The position numbers and the translations under genes were made by a program. This document shows positions 25,406 to 35,293 of a DNA stretch of 60,000 bases, piece by piece. Position 1 is the stretch's first letter. Each line of letters opens with the position of its first letter. Source of the DNA: Tubulanus polymorphus (taxonomy: Eukaryota > Nemertea > Palaeonemertea > Tubulaniformes > Tubulanidae); contig NC_134026.1 of NCBI RefSeq assembly GCF_964204645.1, positions 12,676,450-12,736,449 of the forward strand, given 5' to 3'. The notes under the pieces are model-generated. The model did not search any database, was not told the origin of the DNA, and saw only the letters and a list, made by a program, of their open reading frames with translations.

Positions 25406-25505
25406 ACTTCCCACGTCGCAGCATAATAGATACGTCGCAAATATACTACAGTGCCGCAATTAGACTACGTCGTAACAATGGTCATGTTTAATGCATGAAT
25501 CGCGT

Positions 25506-25696
25506 TCCATAGTTTTTGGCCTCAAGATGTGTCTAGGGTAGATTCATCTGTAACCCAAATATCAAGACATTACAATGAAGTCTTTAAAACTTCCCAAAAT
25601 ATCTGGATTCTGTCTACGGACGGATGGACGAACGTTATGACGGACGAACAGTGAACGCAATAGCCCGCTGGGACTTAAGTCCCAAGAGGGATAAAT
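25506..25696 (+). mobile_element. Helentron/HINE-like 3' end fragment
   Basis: Contains 'gaagatgtgtctagggtaga'-type sequence with one change, then 'acttcccaaaatatctggattc', gacgga repeats, 'gtgaacgcaatagcc', and the hairpin GGGACTTAAGTCCC. A degraded terminus follows. Confidence 0.6.
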
Positions 25697-26663
25697 ATTA
25701 CTGCTCAATGATATGCCAAACCAATTAGCAAGCATTGCACAATGTAAAGCTCATTAAGAGGGTCTGGACTGGAGTCTTCCCCGGGAAAATAACTAGTTTT
25801 CCTTGTATCTTGGGCATTCAGATTTTATGGTACTTCTAAAGAATAATGTTAGTCACATATTGTTCGGACTATATTCCAGAATACAGTGGGAATATAGCTT
25901 TAATCAACCTCTGCATGACATAAACTTGTCACTTTACTAGTTTAAGCTGGTTTTAAGCTCGATGTCCCATTTCCCTCACAGAATTTTGACACATATTACA
26001 TTCAAGATCCCTCAATCTGTTACTTACTGAACACTTAAGTCCCCGATTCATATTGGTGGTGTTTCGATTACGCTACCTTGGATTTTACAATTCAACACAG
26101 AAAAATATCACGACGTGAGAACCGCTGACTCGGTGATTTCAAATCAATTTCTCAATATAGGTTATAATTTGACAGCTTATGTACACAATGCAATAATCCT
26201 TAGATATTTCTGGTTTTGGTTCAAGTCTATTTTCATAGCCATTCAAAATATTGGTGTGTTCAAATTGTACGTAAGGTAAATTTTTGCCATTTTTCAAACC
26301 CCTTCCCCCTTGTATGAACTTGGTACTTATTGACCCCTAACCGTACCTTCATTTTGAAAGACCCCCTTAAATTGGAAAACACTGAGATACTTGCAAGAAT
26401 TTGATAATGATGATGTATCTATTAGGCCTAGCCTATATAAAATCATGCAAATCTATTAATGATATATATTGAGTGGGATGATATTAGGATAGGTTTGTCA
26501 TTTAATATTTTATATCAGTATTTGACGTTATTTCGGATATCTCTCGTTGATTAAGTACGTACGTTTTTTGAGAGACCCTATCAGAAAAGTAAGTAACGGT
26601 ACATTAGATTCCTCTTTTACCCCCACCCCATACAAAGTTAACACAATATTTGTACATATATTT

Positions 26664-26687
26664 GTATATATATATATATATATATAT
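26664..26687. repeat. (TA)n microsatellite
   Basis: A run of alternating T and A immediately left of the inverted-repeat element at 26689. Confidence 0.9.
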
Positions 26688-26688
26688 C

Positions 26689-27509
26689 GGTAAATATCCC
26701 CCTAGGTAAAAATCCCCCATATTTGATTTCACTAAAATTTTTCAACACTTTCAACGGCTCTTATGTTAAAAAATTATGGATTAAAAATTGTATTGCACTT
26801 TATTGCTTTATTTAACACTAGTACAGTAATTCCTTCCATTAAATGCATAATACATACGGTTACCAAACGTTTAATAAATAATAATCACTGCAGAGACAAA
26901 ATACTTATTCTAGGGGTACGAGTCAGTTGATTGAATTCGGTCATTTTAACTAAATTGGCTAATTAGGAGTGGTCACTGTTGAAAATTAATAAAGATTACT
27001 TAGGCCTACGAATTATCTAGTCACGAAGCCAACCTGTTTGATTTACAGTTATTAACTTCTTTGATTATATGGGCACCAGAGTGATTACCCCTTAGATAAT
27101 TTAAGGCACTTGAAATAATTAAACAATAGAAATGACAGAGCTGGTGATGTTGAAATTGAGGCATTTCTCTGTGGTGATGGTCACAATATTCACCTCGGAT
27201 AATCCGTGATATTTAACAAGCTACATGCATAAAAATGACATTATTATGTGACTTAGCATATACGACATGCAAGCTACATGCATCAAAAATGACACTATCA
27301 TAATTTTGAAATTTTCTAAAAAAACTATGGTTTAAAAGTAAAAATAAAATATCTAATGTACTTATGTATTCCTAAATAATGTTGTAAAAATTTTTTCTAC
27401 TCTTAGTTTTATAGATAAGTGGATATGGGGGAGATTTTTACCAGGGGGATTTTTACCTGGAGGGATTTTTACCGGGGGATAGGGCCTATTTACTGGGGGT
27501 ATTTTTACC
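26689..27509. mobile_element. Inverted-repeat element with GGTAAAAATCCCCC termini
   Basis: The left end reads GGTAAATATCCCCC then GGTAAAAATCCCCC. The right end, in complement, holds four related GGTAAAAAT[CA]CC[CT]CC units between 27430 and 27509. The repeated-terminus design suggests a non-autonomous DNA transposon of about 821 bp. It ends 44 bp from the CNNM exon 1 donor. Target duplication is unclear, partly because the left flank is a TA run. Confidence 0.5.
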
Positions 27510-27554
27510 TACATTCTTTCTTTCAATTACCCAGGCAACACAAATGATACTTAC

Positions 27555-28920
27555 CTTTTCTGAATTCTTCCAACATAGCATCTAACTTAACATCCTCAAA
27601 AACAAAGTTCACAGGATGATTATAAAACTTGCATACAGTCCTCAGCGGCGTTTTGTCATCAGCATCAACGAATGCCAAATCTTTGATATTGAGAATTCCA
27701 ACGATTGCAGATTTTGACGTCTCATACACCGGAATTCTTGTATACCCTCGTTTCATTATATCACTCATAGTTTGAAAATCTAAAATTGCATTGTAATCTA
27801 ACAAAAATGCATCACTTAGTGGTGTCATGATATCTTTGACCATTTTCTTCGTAAGTGATAGTGCACCGGATATAATATTGACTTCATCTTTTTCGAGAAC
27901 ATTGAAATCTTTCGTCACCGTGATCAGTTCTTGTAATTTTTCACGGTTATACACATGCCCGATCTCTTCACCGAGTACAAGGTCTAACAATTTACTTATA
28001 GGATAGGAAATGGGGAATGTCAACAACATAAAAAATTTTGTTATCCAAATAGTCTTAGCGCCAACTGCCAATCCATGCCGCGAGCACACTGCTTGAGGAA
28101 TTATTTCGCCAAAAACAACAATGCCGAAAGTTGCGCCGATAATAGCAACCATACCACTAGTTAAATCATCAAGTAAAATAGTTAATGTATTATTTACTAG
28201 AACATTTCCTAACAACAATGAGCACAATAAAAAATTTCCACGCTTGCGCAACGGCGCAATAACTTTCGCATAGCGTTTCTCAGAGCTGGAGCCGCATCGC
28301 TCAATAATCTTCAACTCTGTTTTATCCAACGCCATTAAACCTAAATTCAAACCACTGAACAAGCCAGACAGACAAAGCAGAATAGAGATAATTATCCCTT
28401 GTAGCCACATCGGCAATAAGCTCTTTTTTTCTTCTGGTACTTTAGTTTTAAATGTGACCCAGTTTTCGACACCTTGATGAATCCAAATCTCACGTCGCTG
28501 GCCTAAAATGCTTTCCACAGTCTGTTTAATGCACACATAATAATTTTCCTGGTTAAAGGTCGGCTGAAGATGCGGTAAATTTACCTCTACTTTAGCGGAA
28601 ACTGAGGTTAACCCATCTGGTGAAAACATATAGGTCCTAGATTTAGCCATATCCGTGCAGTCGTTCGAAGAGCTACCAGGCGCAGCAGTAGTAAATGCCA
28701 CTTCGGTAGCTGCCGAGAAACCAGAGCCAAAAAGTCTCAATGGAACGTCCTGACCAGCGAAGATATACAAAGTGCCATCCACCATATTTGAGAAAGACGA
28801 ATCTTCGGCTCGAAAACCATTTACGACAGCACTTGAATTCGATGCAAATGTGATGTTAATTAAGCATAACACATAGTAAAGCATGAGAATGCGACAGAAA
28901 CTCCAAAGCGGCATCGCCAT
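27555..28920 (-). CDS. CNNM: CNNM metal transporter, exon 1
   Basis: The first coding exon (455 codons) of a CNNM/ACDP magnesium transporter. Residues 1-26 form a signal peptide, followed by an extracellular beta domain (about 40-160). The DUF21 membrane domain at about 172-325 has '[14 protein letters not shown]', '[18 protein letters not shown]' and '[20 protein letters not shown]', including the Ser/Asn/Glu residues that line the ion site in the family. The first CBS domain and part of the second follow ('[15 protein letters not shown]', 'GYTRIPVYE', '[11 protein letters not shown]'). The true exon ends at AGAAAAG/gtaagt; readthrough would add only eight residues. The start was chosen because it precedes the signal peptide. 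No defects seen. Confidence 0.95.
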
Positions 28921-29008
28921 CTTGGAGAAGGCTTAGAGGTGTTGACATGCGGACAACGACCCGGACGGTATTAATCGGTCGTCATTAGTTCCAAGACGAG
29001 TTTGTCGA

Positions 29009-29042
29009 TGACGTCATTGGTAAATAATAACATAACCACGTG
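29009..29042 (-). promoter_or_regulatory. CRE and E-box in the TIR proximal to CNNM
   Basis: TGACGTCA (29009-29016) is a full palindromic CREB/ATF site, about 90 bp upstream of the CNNM start codon. CACGTG (29037-29042) is a canonical E-box. Both recur in the distal TIR (TGACGTCA 29924-29931, CACGTG 29898-29903). Regulatory use is inferred from match and position only. Confidence 0.45.
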
Positions 29043-29633
29043 CGTGAGGAACAGACTTAAATACAAAGACTTTATTCAACCAATTCTGTGCGCCGAATTG
29101 TATGATCATAAACAAATTGCCGCAATCTTTTCCTTCGTTATCATCTTTTGATGATTCTTTGTTCAACATTATTCAAAAACGAATAACCACTAGTTTGTAA
29201 ATAAACAAAATGAATTATTTACTTGCGTAGAAGTAGTAATGTTTATTTTCTTGCAAGACTTATAATGATAAAATCAAATAACTCTTGCTAGTAGACTATT
29301 GATGTGTTTTTAGATACCCATTCAACAATAGCCAGAATCATAGAATAGTTCAAAGTTCTTCAATTCGTCTTAAATTTAGTATGATATGTGAAACTGGGTC
29401 TACTGAAAATTCGAAACCCTGCCCTATTTCAGTAGTATGAACTAACTGATAGCTTATCATAAGAGATTTCAGAAAAAAACAACATAAAACACGAAACAAA
29501 ACATTCTATTATTTTTCTTCTCAGATAAGCCTTCTCAGTAGAGTTCGATTCAGACCGACATGTCTTTTGCAATCCTTCACAGTAAAGAATGGATTAAAAA
29601 ACGATGTTTTAGGTCAACTGCCAGTCCTTAACC

Positions 29634-29768
29634 CTGGGCCCAGTTTCACAAACAAGTTCAACTCAAATTTTTGGTGTAATTGCCATTGGTTACTTCATGT
29701 TTTCAATGAGGACAACAATTAAAACATAACTGTTTTAGGCTTAAACTGTTTCGTGAAACCGGGCCCTG
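29634..29768. mobile_element. Short MITE nested in the Mutator-like element
   Basis: CTGGGCCCAGTTTCAC at the left is matched by GTGAAACCGGGCCCTG at the right (inverted, 1-2 mismatches), 135 bp in total. Similar GGGCCC-GTTTCAC foldback repeats are common in marine invertebrate genomes. No clear target duplication was read. Confidence 0.6.
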
Positions 29769-29972
29769 ATCAGACTTTTTATCAGGTATTTACTATCAAG
29801 CCCGACTGAACTAGGCCACCGTCTGATGCTCTCTCTCAAGTCAAGTTGAAATAGACATTTCCAACTGCTCTAACAGATAAGAGCGCGTACCAGGACGCAC
29901 GTGGTTATGTTATTATTTATATATGACGTCATCGACAAACTCGTCTTGGAACTAATGACGACCGTATTAATC

Positions 29973-30531
29973 GGATAGAATTGATACGAACTTATTTCCA
30001 CTTTATTCCTATGGAAGACCTCAGACGACATTCGGGATAATTCAATTTCAATTTAATCTTTATTGCACCGTAATATACAAATGACATTATTGGCTTTTTA
30101 CAATAAAGAGGAAAACAAAGAAGAATACATGTATAGTATATATCAAAACCAGATAAAATTTATAGCAGTCTATATACAAACATGATAAGATAGGCAGATA
30201 CACTAGTTTCTCTATACGCAGATACACTAGTTTCTCTATACTTATGACTAGTATTCAATATTCCGAGACGGTTCATATGAGTAGGTTATGTACAAGTAAA
30301 AAATCTGATTCAGTAAACAACGTCATATCATATCATATACATACACATAGCTGAATCTAGCAAGAAGCCTTTATAAATTTCCCAAGGCTATACGCCATCT
30401 GTACCTAGTTGACATAATGGTTCTGAATTTACCCTCACTTGAGGACCTCCTCATTATGAGTTTTCCGGTTTGCTCGGCTACCCGTACTGGCGGGGTAGTC
30501 TAGAGAGGCCAATGAAAACTCCGGTTTGCTG
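29973..30531. other. Host flank left of the Polinton
   Basis: No gene seen. It includes a perfect 24-bp tandem duplication (cgcagatacactagtttctc-type unit) at about 30194-30240. Confidence 0.5.
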
Positions 30532-30537
30532 AACCAC
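30532..30537 (+). repeat. Polinton target-site duplication, left copy
   Basis: AACCAC immediately precedes the left terminal AGTAATAGGG. An identical hexamer follows the right terminus at 50509-50514, in the same orientation, so it is a duplication and not part of the inverted repeat. Confidence 0.85.
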
Positions 30538-30726
30538 AGTAATAGGGATAATAGGCTTTCAGATCAAAGGTCGAAGGGTCGAGCTCGTAAAAAAATGAAA
30601 ATAACAATAATTTACAGTTGAATTAGTCGCGCACACTCCTAATTCAACTGTAAATTATTGTTATTTTCATTTTTTACTCACTCGCCCCTTCAACCTTTAA
30701 CCTGAAAGCCTATTATCCATATTACT
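30538..30726. repeat. Left Polinton terminus as a fold-back repeat
   Basis: The terminal sequence (30538-30623) is followed, after a loop of about 14 bases, by its own inverted copy (about 30640-30726), which again ends ...TATTACT. The arms match for about 86 bp with several substitutions, mainly near the outer part. Only the outer arm is flanked by the AACCAC duplication. Confidence 0.85.
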
Positions 30727-30863
30727 CTTAAAATATTCATATATATATAACATAATTTACATGAATAACATTTAAATTGACAGATTATTCAATATAAAAG
30801 TGTAAGCTCTTATAGAATAGATATATAGATATATAAATAGTTATTTTATAAATTTATATTCAT

Positions 30864-31307
30864 ATGGAAATTGTAATCTCAGTAATAATTTTGAACCTTT
30901 ATTATTCTTTAATTTATTCATATATTCATCATGCAGCTTCATCTCGATTATGGGTACCTGATATCAATGCGGTTGATATAAGCTTAGTTTCAGGGTTGAA
31001 TCGGAATATTATAAACGTTGATATTAATAAACACTCCCAACGAGCATTAGTCGATGCAGGTGCATCAATTTCATGTATTGCTAGATCAACGGTCGAAGGA
31101 TGTATCAAAAATCCCATATATAGTCATTCGGATATAAACATTATTAGAGGAGTTTGTGGGGAAGCACATTCAGTAATTGGTAGAATTGATGTACCCATTT
31201 GCATTCAATCTCATGTATTAACACATAAGTTTTATGTATTCGATAGGCTACATACAGATGTCATTCTAGGACTGGATTTTTTTGAAGGAAAACAATGTAA
31301 ACATTGA
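30864..31307 (+). CDS. gypsy 3 aspartic protease frame
   Basis: The protease core starts around residue 40. 'RALVDAGASISCIARS' is the active-site loop and 'VILGLDFFE' the C-terminal strand pair. The usual D-S/T-G-A is D-A-G-A here; Ala in place of Ser/Thr beside the catalytic Asp is unusual and may reduce activity. The first 40 residues are A/T-rich and probably not native. The frame overlaps the following Pol frame at 31282-31307, just after a run of seven T. A one-base slip there joins protease to reverse transcriptase, by frameshifting or through a sequencing or mutational indel. Confidence 0.7.
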   Translation: MEIVISVIILNLYYSLIYSYIHHAASSRLWVPDINAVDISLVSGLNRNIINVDINKHSQRALVDAGASISCIARSTVEGCIKNPIYSHSDINIIRGVCGEAHSVIGRIDVPICIQSHVLTHKFYVFDRLHTDVILGLDFFEGKQCKH

Positions 31308-34300
31308 CCTTGCATCAGGCACAATTGAATTTAAAGATGTTTCGATTCCATTAAAGATTCTTAGGAATAAACAAGAGCTGTACAGAAATAAAGCTAAAAC
31401 GATTAACAGCATAGTTATTTCACCAAATACTAAACAAATAGTTCAAATAAGTGTAGATACGTTGGCGGAAGGTTCATTGGTTGTTTTTGAACCATACAAC
31501 CACAAGTTATTGAATAAATGTTTAGGTGGAGGTAAAACATTATGCAAAATCACGGACGGTAAAATTTTCGCTACTATTGTGAATCCTACTAATGAACCGA
31601 TTCAAATTTCAAAAGATTATGTGCTTGGATTTGCATACAATGTAACTGACGATGATTGTTTCGATTTCGCAGATGACAATACTAGTGCAAACATTTTCTC
31701 CGTTGATACTGATATACCACGGAATTATGATGAAAAAATTAAAATAGCGGAAAATTTAGGCATAAAAATTCCAGAAAACTCAGGATTGACTCTGGAACAA
31801 AAAGAGAGATTAATGTATTCAATTGGATGTAATAGGTCAATATTTGCTAGTAACTTACAGGAAATCGGCAAAACTTCATTAGTTACCCATAAGATAGAAA
31901 CAACTGATGACGACCCTATAATTCAAAGACCTTATCGCAAAAGTCCACACTTGAGACAGGTAGAAAACGACTTGGTTAACGAACTGTTAGATGCCGATCT
32001 TATTGAACCAACTGATTCTGTTTTCAATAATCCTGTGGTTTTGGTCAGAAAACCAGACAATACGTATAGGTTTACTATTGATTTTAGAAAACTGAATTCG
32101 AAGACCGTAACGCAATCATTTCCACTACCTCATTTTGATGATGTATTTGACACTATAGCCGATGCTAAACCCATGATATTTAGTAAATTAGATCTTAATT
32201 CAGGATTTCACCAGATACCGTTACATGAAGAATCGCGTCATAAAACAGCTTTTCAAACGACACAAGGCAAAATGTGCTTCAAAAGAATGCCGATGGGAAT
32301 TAAGAATGGTCCTATGGCTTTTCAGATGCTTATGTCAAAATGTTTAGGTCATTTGAATTGGCAATATGTATTGTGTTTCATTGATGATCTAATCATATTC
32401 TCTCAAGATTTTGACAGTCACCTAGTTCATTTATCAAATGTTTTTGAGAAGCTTAAACAAGCCGGTCTAACTGCCAAACCGACTAAGTGTGAATTTGCAG
32501 TCCCAGAAATTGAATATCTGGGTTATACCTTATCTGCTGAGGGTCTTCGTACTTGTAAAAAGAACATCGAAAAGGTTAACAGCTTTCCAGTTCCGTCCAA
32601 TGTCAAACAATTACGAAGTTTTCTAGGGTTGACAAATTTTTACAGGAAATTCATTCAAAATTATGCATCAATAGTTTCTCCCTTGAATGCTTTGAACTGT
32701 AAAGATGTGAAGTTCAAATGGACCCCTGATTGTCAAAAAGCTTTTGATACGCTTAAACAGGAATTAACTAGTGATCCAATTCTGATATTCCCTGATTTCA
32801 ATTCTCGTTTCTATCTCTCAGTTGACTCTTCGGACTATGCTATTGGTTACGTTTTGTCTCAGAAAAAGAATAATTTAGAACATGTTATCGGATATGGTGG
32901 TCGCGCGTTACGTGTAAACGAAAAGAAATGGCATATTAGTGATAAGGAAGGATTAGCTTTGATTGAAGGAATTCAGAATTTTCATCCCTACCTGATTGGA
33001 AATGAATTCACTGTGTATACTGATAGCAAAAGTTTAACGTATATTCATGAAAACCGACTAAACAAACGTATAGGACGTTGGGAATTGGCTCTTCAAGCAT
33101 ATAATTTTTCTGTTGAACACCGACCGGGTAAGAAAAATGGCAATTGCGACGGTTTAAGTAGACGAGATTATGATAAACCTCCTCCTCCTAGACCTGATGA
33201 TCCTTCACAAGAAACTGTTTTCACAGCAATGACAAATGGATCTCAGTCTTATGAAGTCGTGTTTGATTATACTAGCCCCGTGGTGGCTGAGTTAACTCCT
33301 GATACTTATAAGGAGATTGAACTGATTAAACCTGCTAATATAACTCAGTTACAGCGGAATTGCCCTGAAGTTTGTCACATGTTGGAACATAAGTTAGATC
33401 CATCATATGCTGTCAACGATGAAAAACTGTTTCGAAAGCTCAGTTGGAGGGCCGACCAATATGGTATTATCGATGGCACGTTATATTATTTGTATACGCC
33501 TAGAGTTACTGGTATTCCTAAAGCCGAGAAGGTCATCCCAGTTCTTGAAGTTCCTAGGTCATTACGGTCGGAAATATTGAAAGCTTACCATGATTCATTA
33601 TTGTATTGTAACCAGGATCAGACTAATTGGGATACACTAATGCCAAGTGTAATGATGAGTTATAGGCATGTTCCTTCAACTGAAGGTTCAGGTTTTAGCC
33701 CTTACCACATGTCATTTGGTCAAGAAATGCGTCTACCAATAGACACGGCTTTAATTCCACGGCATTCGTTAGCTACTGATCATAAGGCATACTTATCACA
33801 TATATTAAGGCAGCTGGTCATATCACGAAATATCGCTAACGAGAATATTAAAAGAGCTCAAAATAAGTATAAAACTCAGTTCGATAAAAAGGCATTAAAA
33901 CCTCAGTTTCAGATTACTGATCGCGTTTGGCTAAAAGTCATGAAAGTTAAGAAAGGAAAATCACCAAAACTGTGTAAAAAATACGTAGGTCCCTATTTCA
34001 TTCAGTCAATAGCTAGTAAAGGGGCTTATCAATTACGAAGAATCTCTGATAACGTTTTACTCCCATCGCATGTCAATGGGAACCGTCTTAAGTTATACAA
34101 AGATCCCTCATCGCGTCCAAATTATGAAGAGGTCGCATGGGATGGTTCAACAGCTGAGGAAAACCCTGAATTATTCGACGAGATTCATGGGCGCTTAAAA
34201 TATAAACCTAGCAATTTAGCTGATACTCCAACTGACACTCAAATTTCGGCTGACGATAACAAAGATAGACCGGTAGTTACTGAGACTTTCAATGAATCAG

Positions 34301-34773
34301 ATATTCAGAAAATTCTACAGTACAAACTAGAAAGTGGTTTATGTAAATATCGCGTAAAATGGAAGTCAGATTTAAATCGTGGAAATTCTTGGGAATTAGG
34401 AAAATCGATCCCAAATAAACTAATTCGACACTTTCACGAAAACTATGCGGCATCAGGCAAAAAACGTAAGAAACCTTGCAAAAGTAAGTTTTTTGATCGC
34501 ATTACAGACAATTCTGATAATAATCAGGGACATCAAAACGATCGAAATGAAAACGAGAATGACGTAGCGAATATTATAATCACAAATAGAGATAGATGTC
34601 AGGATAGTGAAGTAGAGATACGTGAAAAACCTAGAAGAAAATTAAATGGAACCGTAATACAGGGTGTATATGTTACTAATGATCGCTTCCAGGAATTTGA
34701 TAATCAGATGTCTAATGAAGACTCATCAAATAATGAGAATGTAAATAGTGTATATTGTTCAGCTCGATCGTAA
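31282..34773 (+). CDS. gypsy 3 Pol: RT, RNase H, partial integrase, chromodomain
   Basis: An open frame of 1163 codons. Reverse transcriptase spans about 200-430, with 'FTIDFRKLNSKT', 'FSKLDLNSGFHQIPL', 'RMPMGIKNGP' and the catalytic 'CFIDDLIIFSQDF'. RNase H follows (about 505-620; 'LSVDSSDYAIGYVLSQ', 'SDKEGLALIEGI', 'VYTDSKSL'). The integrase linker reaches 'LKAYHDSLL' (about residue 772) and then jumps in frame to 'QTNWDTLMPSVMMSYR'. The HHCC zinc finger and the DDE core are therefore missing, roughly 170 residues. A GPY-type region ('KKYVGPYFIQSI') and a chromodomain ('YRVKWKSDLNRGNSWELG', about 1002-1055) complete it. RT and RNase H motifs are intact, but it cannot integrate alone. Confidence 0.85.
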   Translation: MKENNVNIDLASGTIEFKDVSIPLKILRNKQELYRNKAKTINSIVISPNTKQIVQISVDTLAEGSLVVFEPYNHKLLNKCLGGGKTLCKITDGKIFATIVNPTNEPIQISKDYVLGFAYNVTDDDCFDFADDNTSANIFSVDTDIPRNYDEKIKIAENLGIKIPENSGLTLEQKERLMYSIGCNRSIFASNLQEIGKTSLVTHKIETTDDDPIIQRPYRKSPHLRQVENDLVNELLDADLIEPTDSVFNNPVVLVRKPDNTYRFTIDFRKLNSKTVTQSFPLPHFDDVFDTIADAKPMIFSKLDLNSGFHQIPLHEESRHKTAFQTTQGKMCFKRMPMGIKNGPMAFQMLMSKCLGHLNWQYVLCFIDDLIIFSQDFDSHLVHLSNVFEKLKQAGLTAKPTKCEFAVPEIEYLGYTLSAEGLRTCKKNIEKVNSFPVPSNVKQLRSFLGLTNFYRKFIQNYASIVSPLNALNCKDVKFKWTPDCQKAFDTLKQELTSDPILIFPDFNSRFYLSVDSSDYAIGYVLSQKKNNLEHVIGYGGRALRVNEKKWHISDKEGLALIEGIQNFHPYLIGNEFTVYTDSKSLTYIHENRLNKRIGRWELALQAYNFSVEHRPGKKNGNCDGLSRRDYDKPPPPRPDDPSQETVFTAMTNGSQSYEVVFDYTSPVVAELTPDTYKEIELIKPANITQLQRNCPEVCHMLEHKLDPSYAVNDEKLFRKLSWRADQYGIIDGTLYYLYTPRVTGIPKAEKVIPVLEVPRSLRSEILKAYHDSLLYCNQDQTNWDTLMPSVMMSYRHVPSTEGSGFSPYHMSFGQEMRLPIDTALIPRHSLATDHKAYLSHILRQLVISRNIANENIKRAQNKYKTQFDKKALKPQFQITDRVWLKVMKVKKGKSPKLCKKYVGPYFIQSIASKGAYQLRRISDNVLLPSHVNGNRLKLYKDPSSRPNYEEVAWDGSTAEENPELFDEIHGRLKYKPSNLADTPTDTQISADDNKDRPVVTETFNESDIQKILQYKLESGLCKYRVKWKSDLNRGNSWELGKSIPNKLIRHFHENYAASGKKRKKPCKSKFFDRITDNSDNNQGHQNDRNENENDVANIIITNRDRCQDSEVEIREKPRRKLNGTVIQGVYVTNDRFQEFDNQMSNEDSSNNENVNSVYCSARS

Positions 34774-35293
34774 ACTCACCAAGATCATACGAATCAGGAT
34801 AGCGTTAAGAGTAGTTCAGATTCAAGTAATCGAAGAAGCTATCGAAGAAGCTATTCGGACGGGAAATCGTCGAGCATTATGTCCGTGCCCTACAGGAAAA
34901 ACGGTTGTTGCTACCAAATTTCAAAATAATGTGCTATTCGTAAAATATTACCATGACAGTCCATGGTACCGGGCATCAAAACGAGATTGGTTTGAAGTAA
35001 GTGATTACGGAGAGAGTCTTGAACATGTATGGGGTATATATCATGTCATCTTGGAAAATGAAAGGCCTCCCACCGAAACCGAGCTCAAAAACATTATACC
35101 TACTGCCGCTCGAGCCGTATCAACACGTTTCAACGACCAGGGAGTCTTAGAATACTATGTTTTATTTGGGCGGTTCGCTCCCCCTGCATGGCGGCCTTGG
35201 TATGAAACACCTCCTGGCACACAAAGTCAGTACGCTTCTCGTTTAAAATCTATTTCTTCGAAACTCAGTAGTAGCTACAGTAGGTTTTCTTAA
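34748..35293 (+). CDS. gypsy 3 third frame, unknown protein
   Basis: This 181-codon frame overlaps the end of Pol by 26 bases in another frame. The N-terminal 50 residues may be out of frame. From about residue 50 it has a structured look: 'VLFVKYYHDSPWYRASKRDWFEVSDY', 'EYYVLFGRFAPPAWRPWYETPPG', then a serine-rich tail. The repeated aromatic Trp/Tyr pattern is striking. It has the position of an accessory or env-like gene but no signal peptide or membrane segment. Family not recognised. Confidence 0.5.
   Translation: MYIVQLDRKLTKIIRIRIALRVVQIQVIEEAIEEAIRTGNRRALCPCPTGKTVVATKFQNNVLFVKYYHDSPWYRASKRDWFEVSDYGESLEHVWGIYHVILENERPPTETELKNIIPTAARAVSTRFNDQGVLEYYVLFGRFAPPAWRPWYETPPGTQSQYASRLKSISSKLSSSYSRFS

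Larger units (their letters stand above)
28977..29963. mobile_element. Mutator-like element with 69-bp TIRs at the CNNM 5' end
   Basis: The terminal inverted repeats 28977-29045 and 29895-29963 are both 69 bp and begin GGTCGTCATTAGTTCC. They differ at about three positions. Perfect 9-bp direct repeats GTATTAATC flank them at 28968-28976 and 29964-29972. Nine-bp duplication and long TIRs fit the Mutator/MULE superfamily. No transposase; a second MITE is nested inside (29634-29768). The left TIR ends 57 bp upstream of the CNNM ATG, so the element lies in the promoter or 5' leader. Confidence 0.88.

Noticed and set aside
30538-30575. TAGGGATAA in the Polinton terminus resembles part of an I-SceI homing site
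   Set aside because: Only nine of eighteen bases match and no LAGLIDADG gene is present; the match is coincidental.
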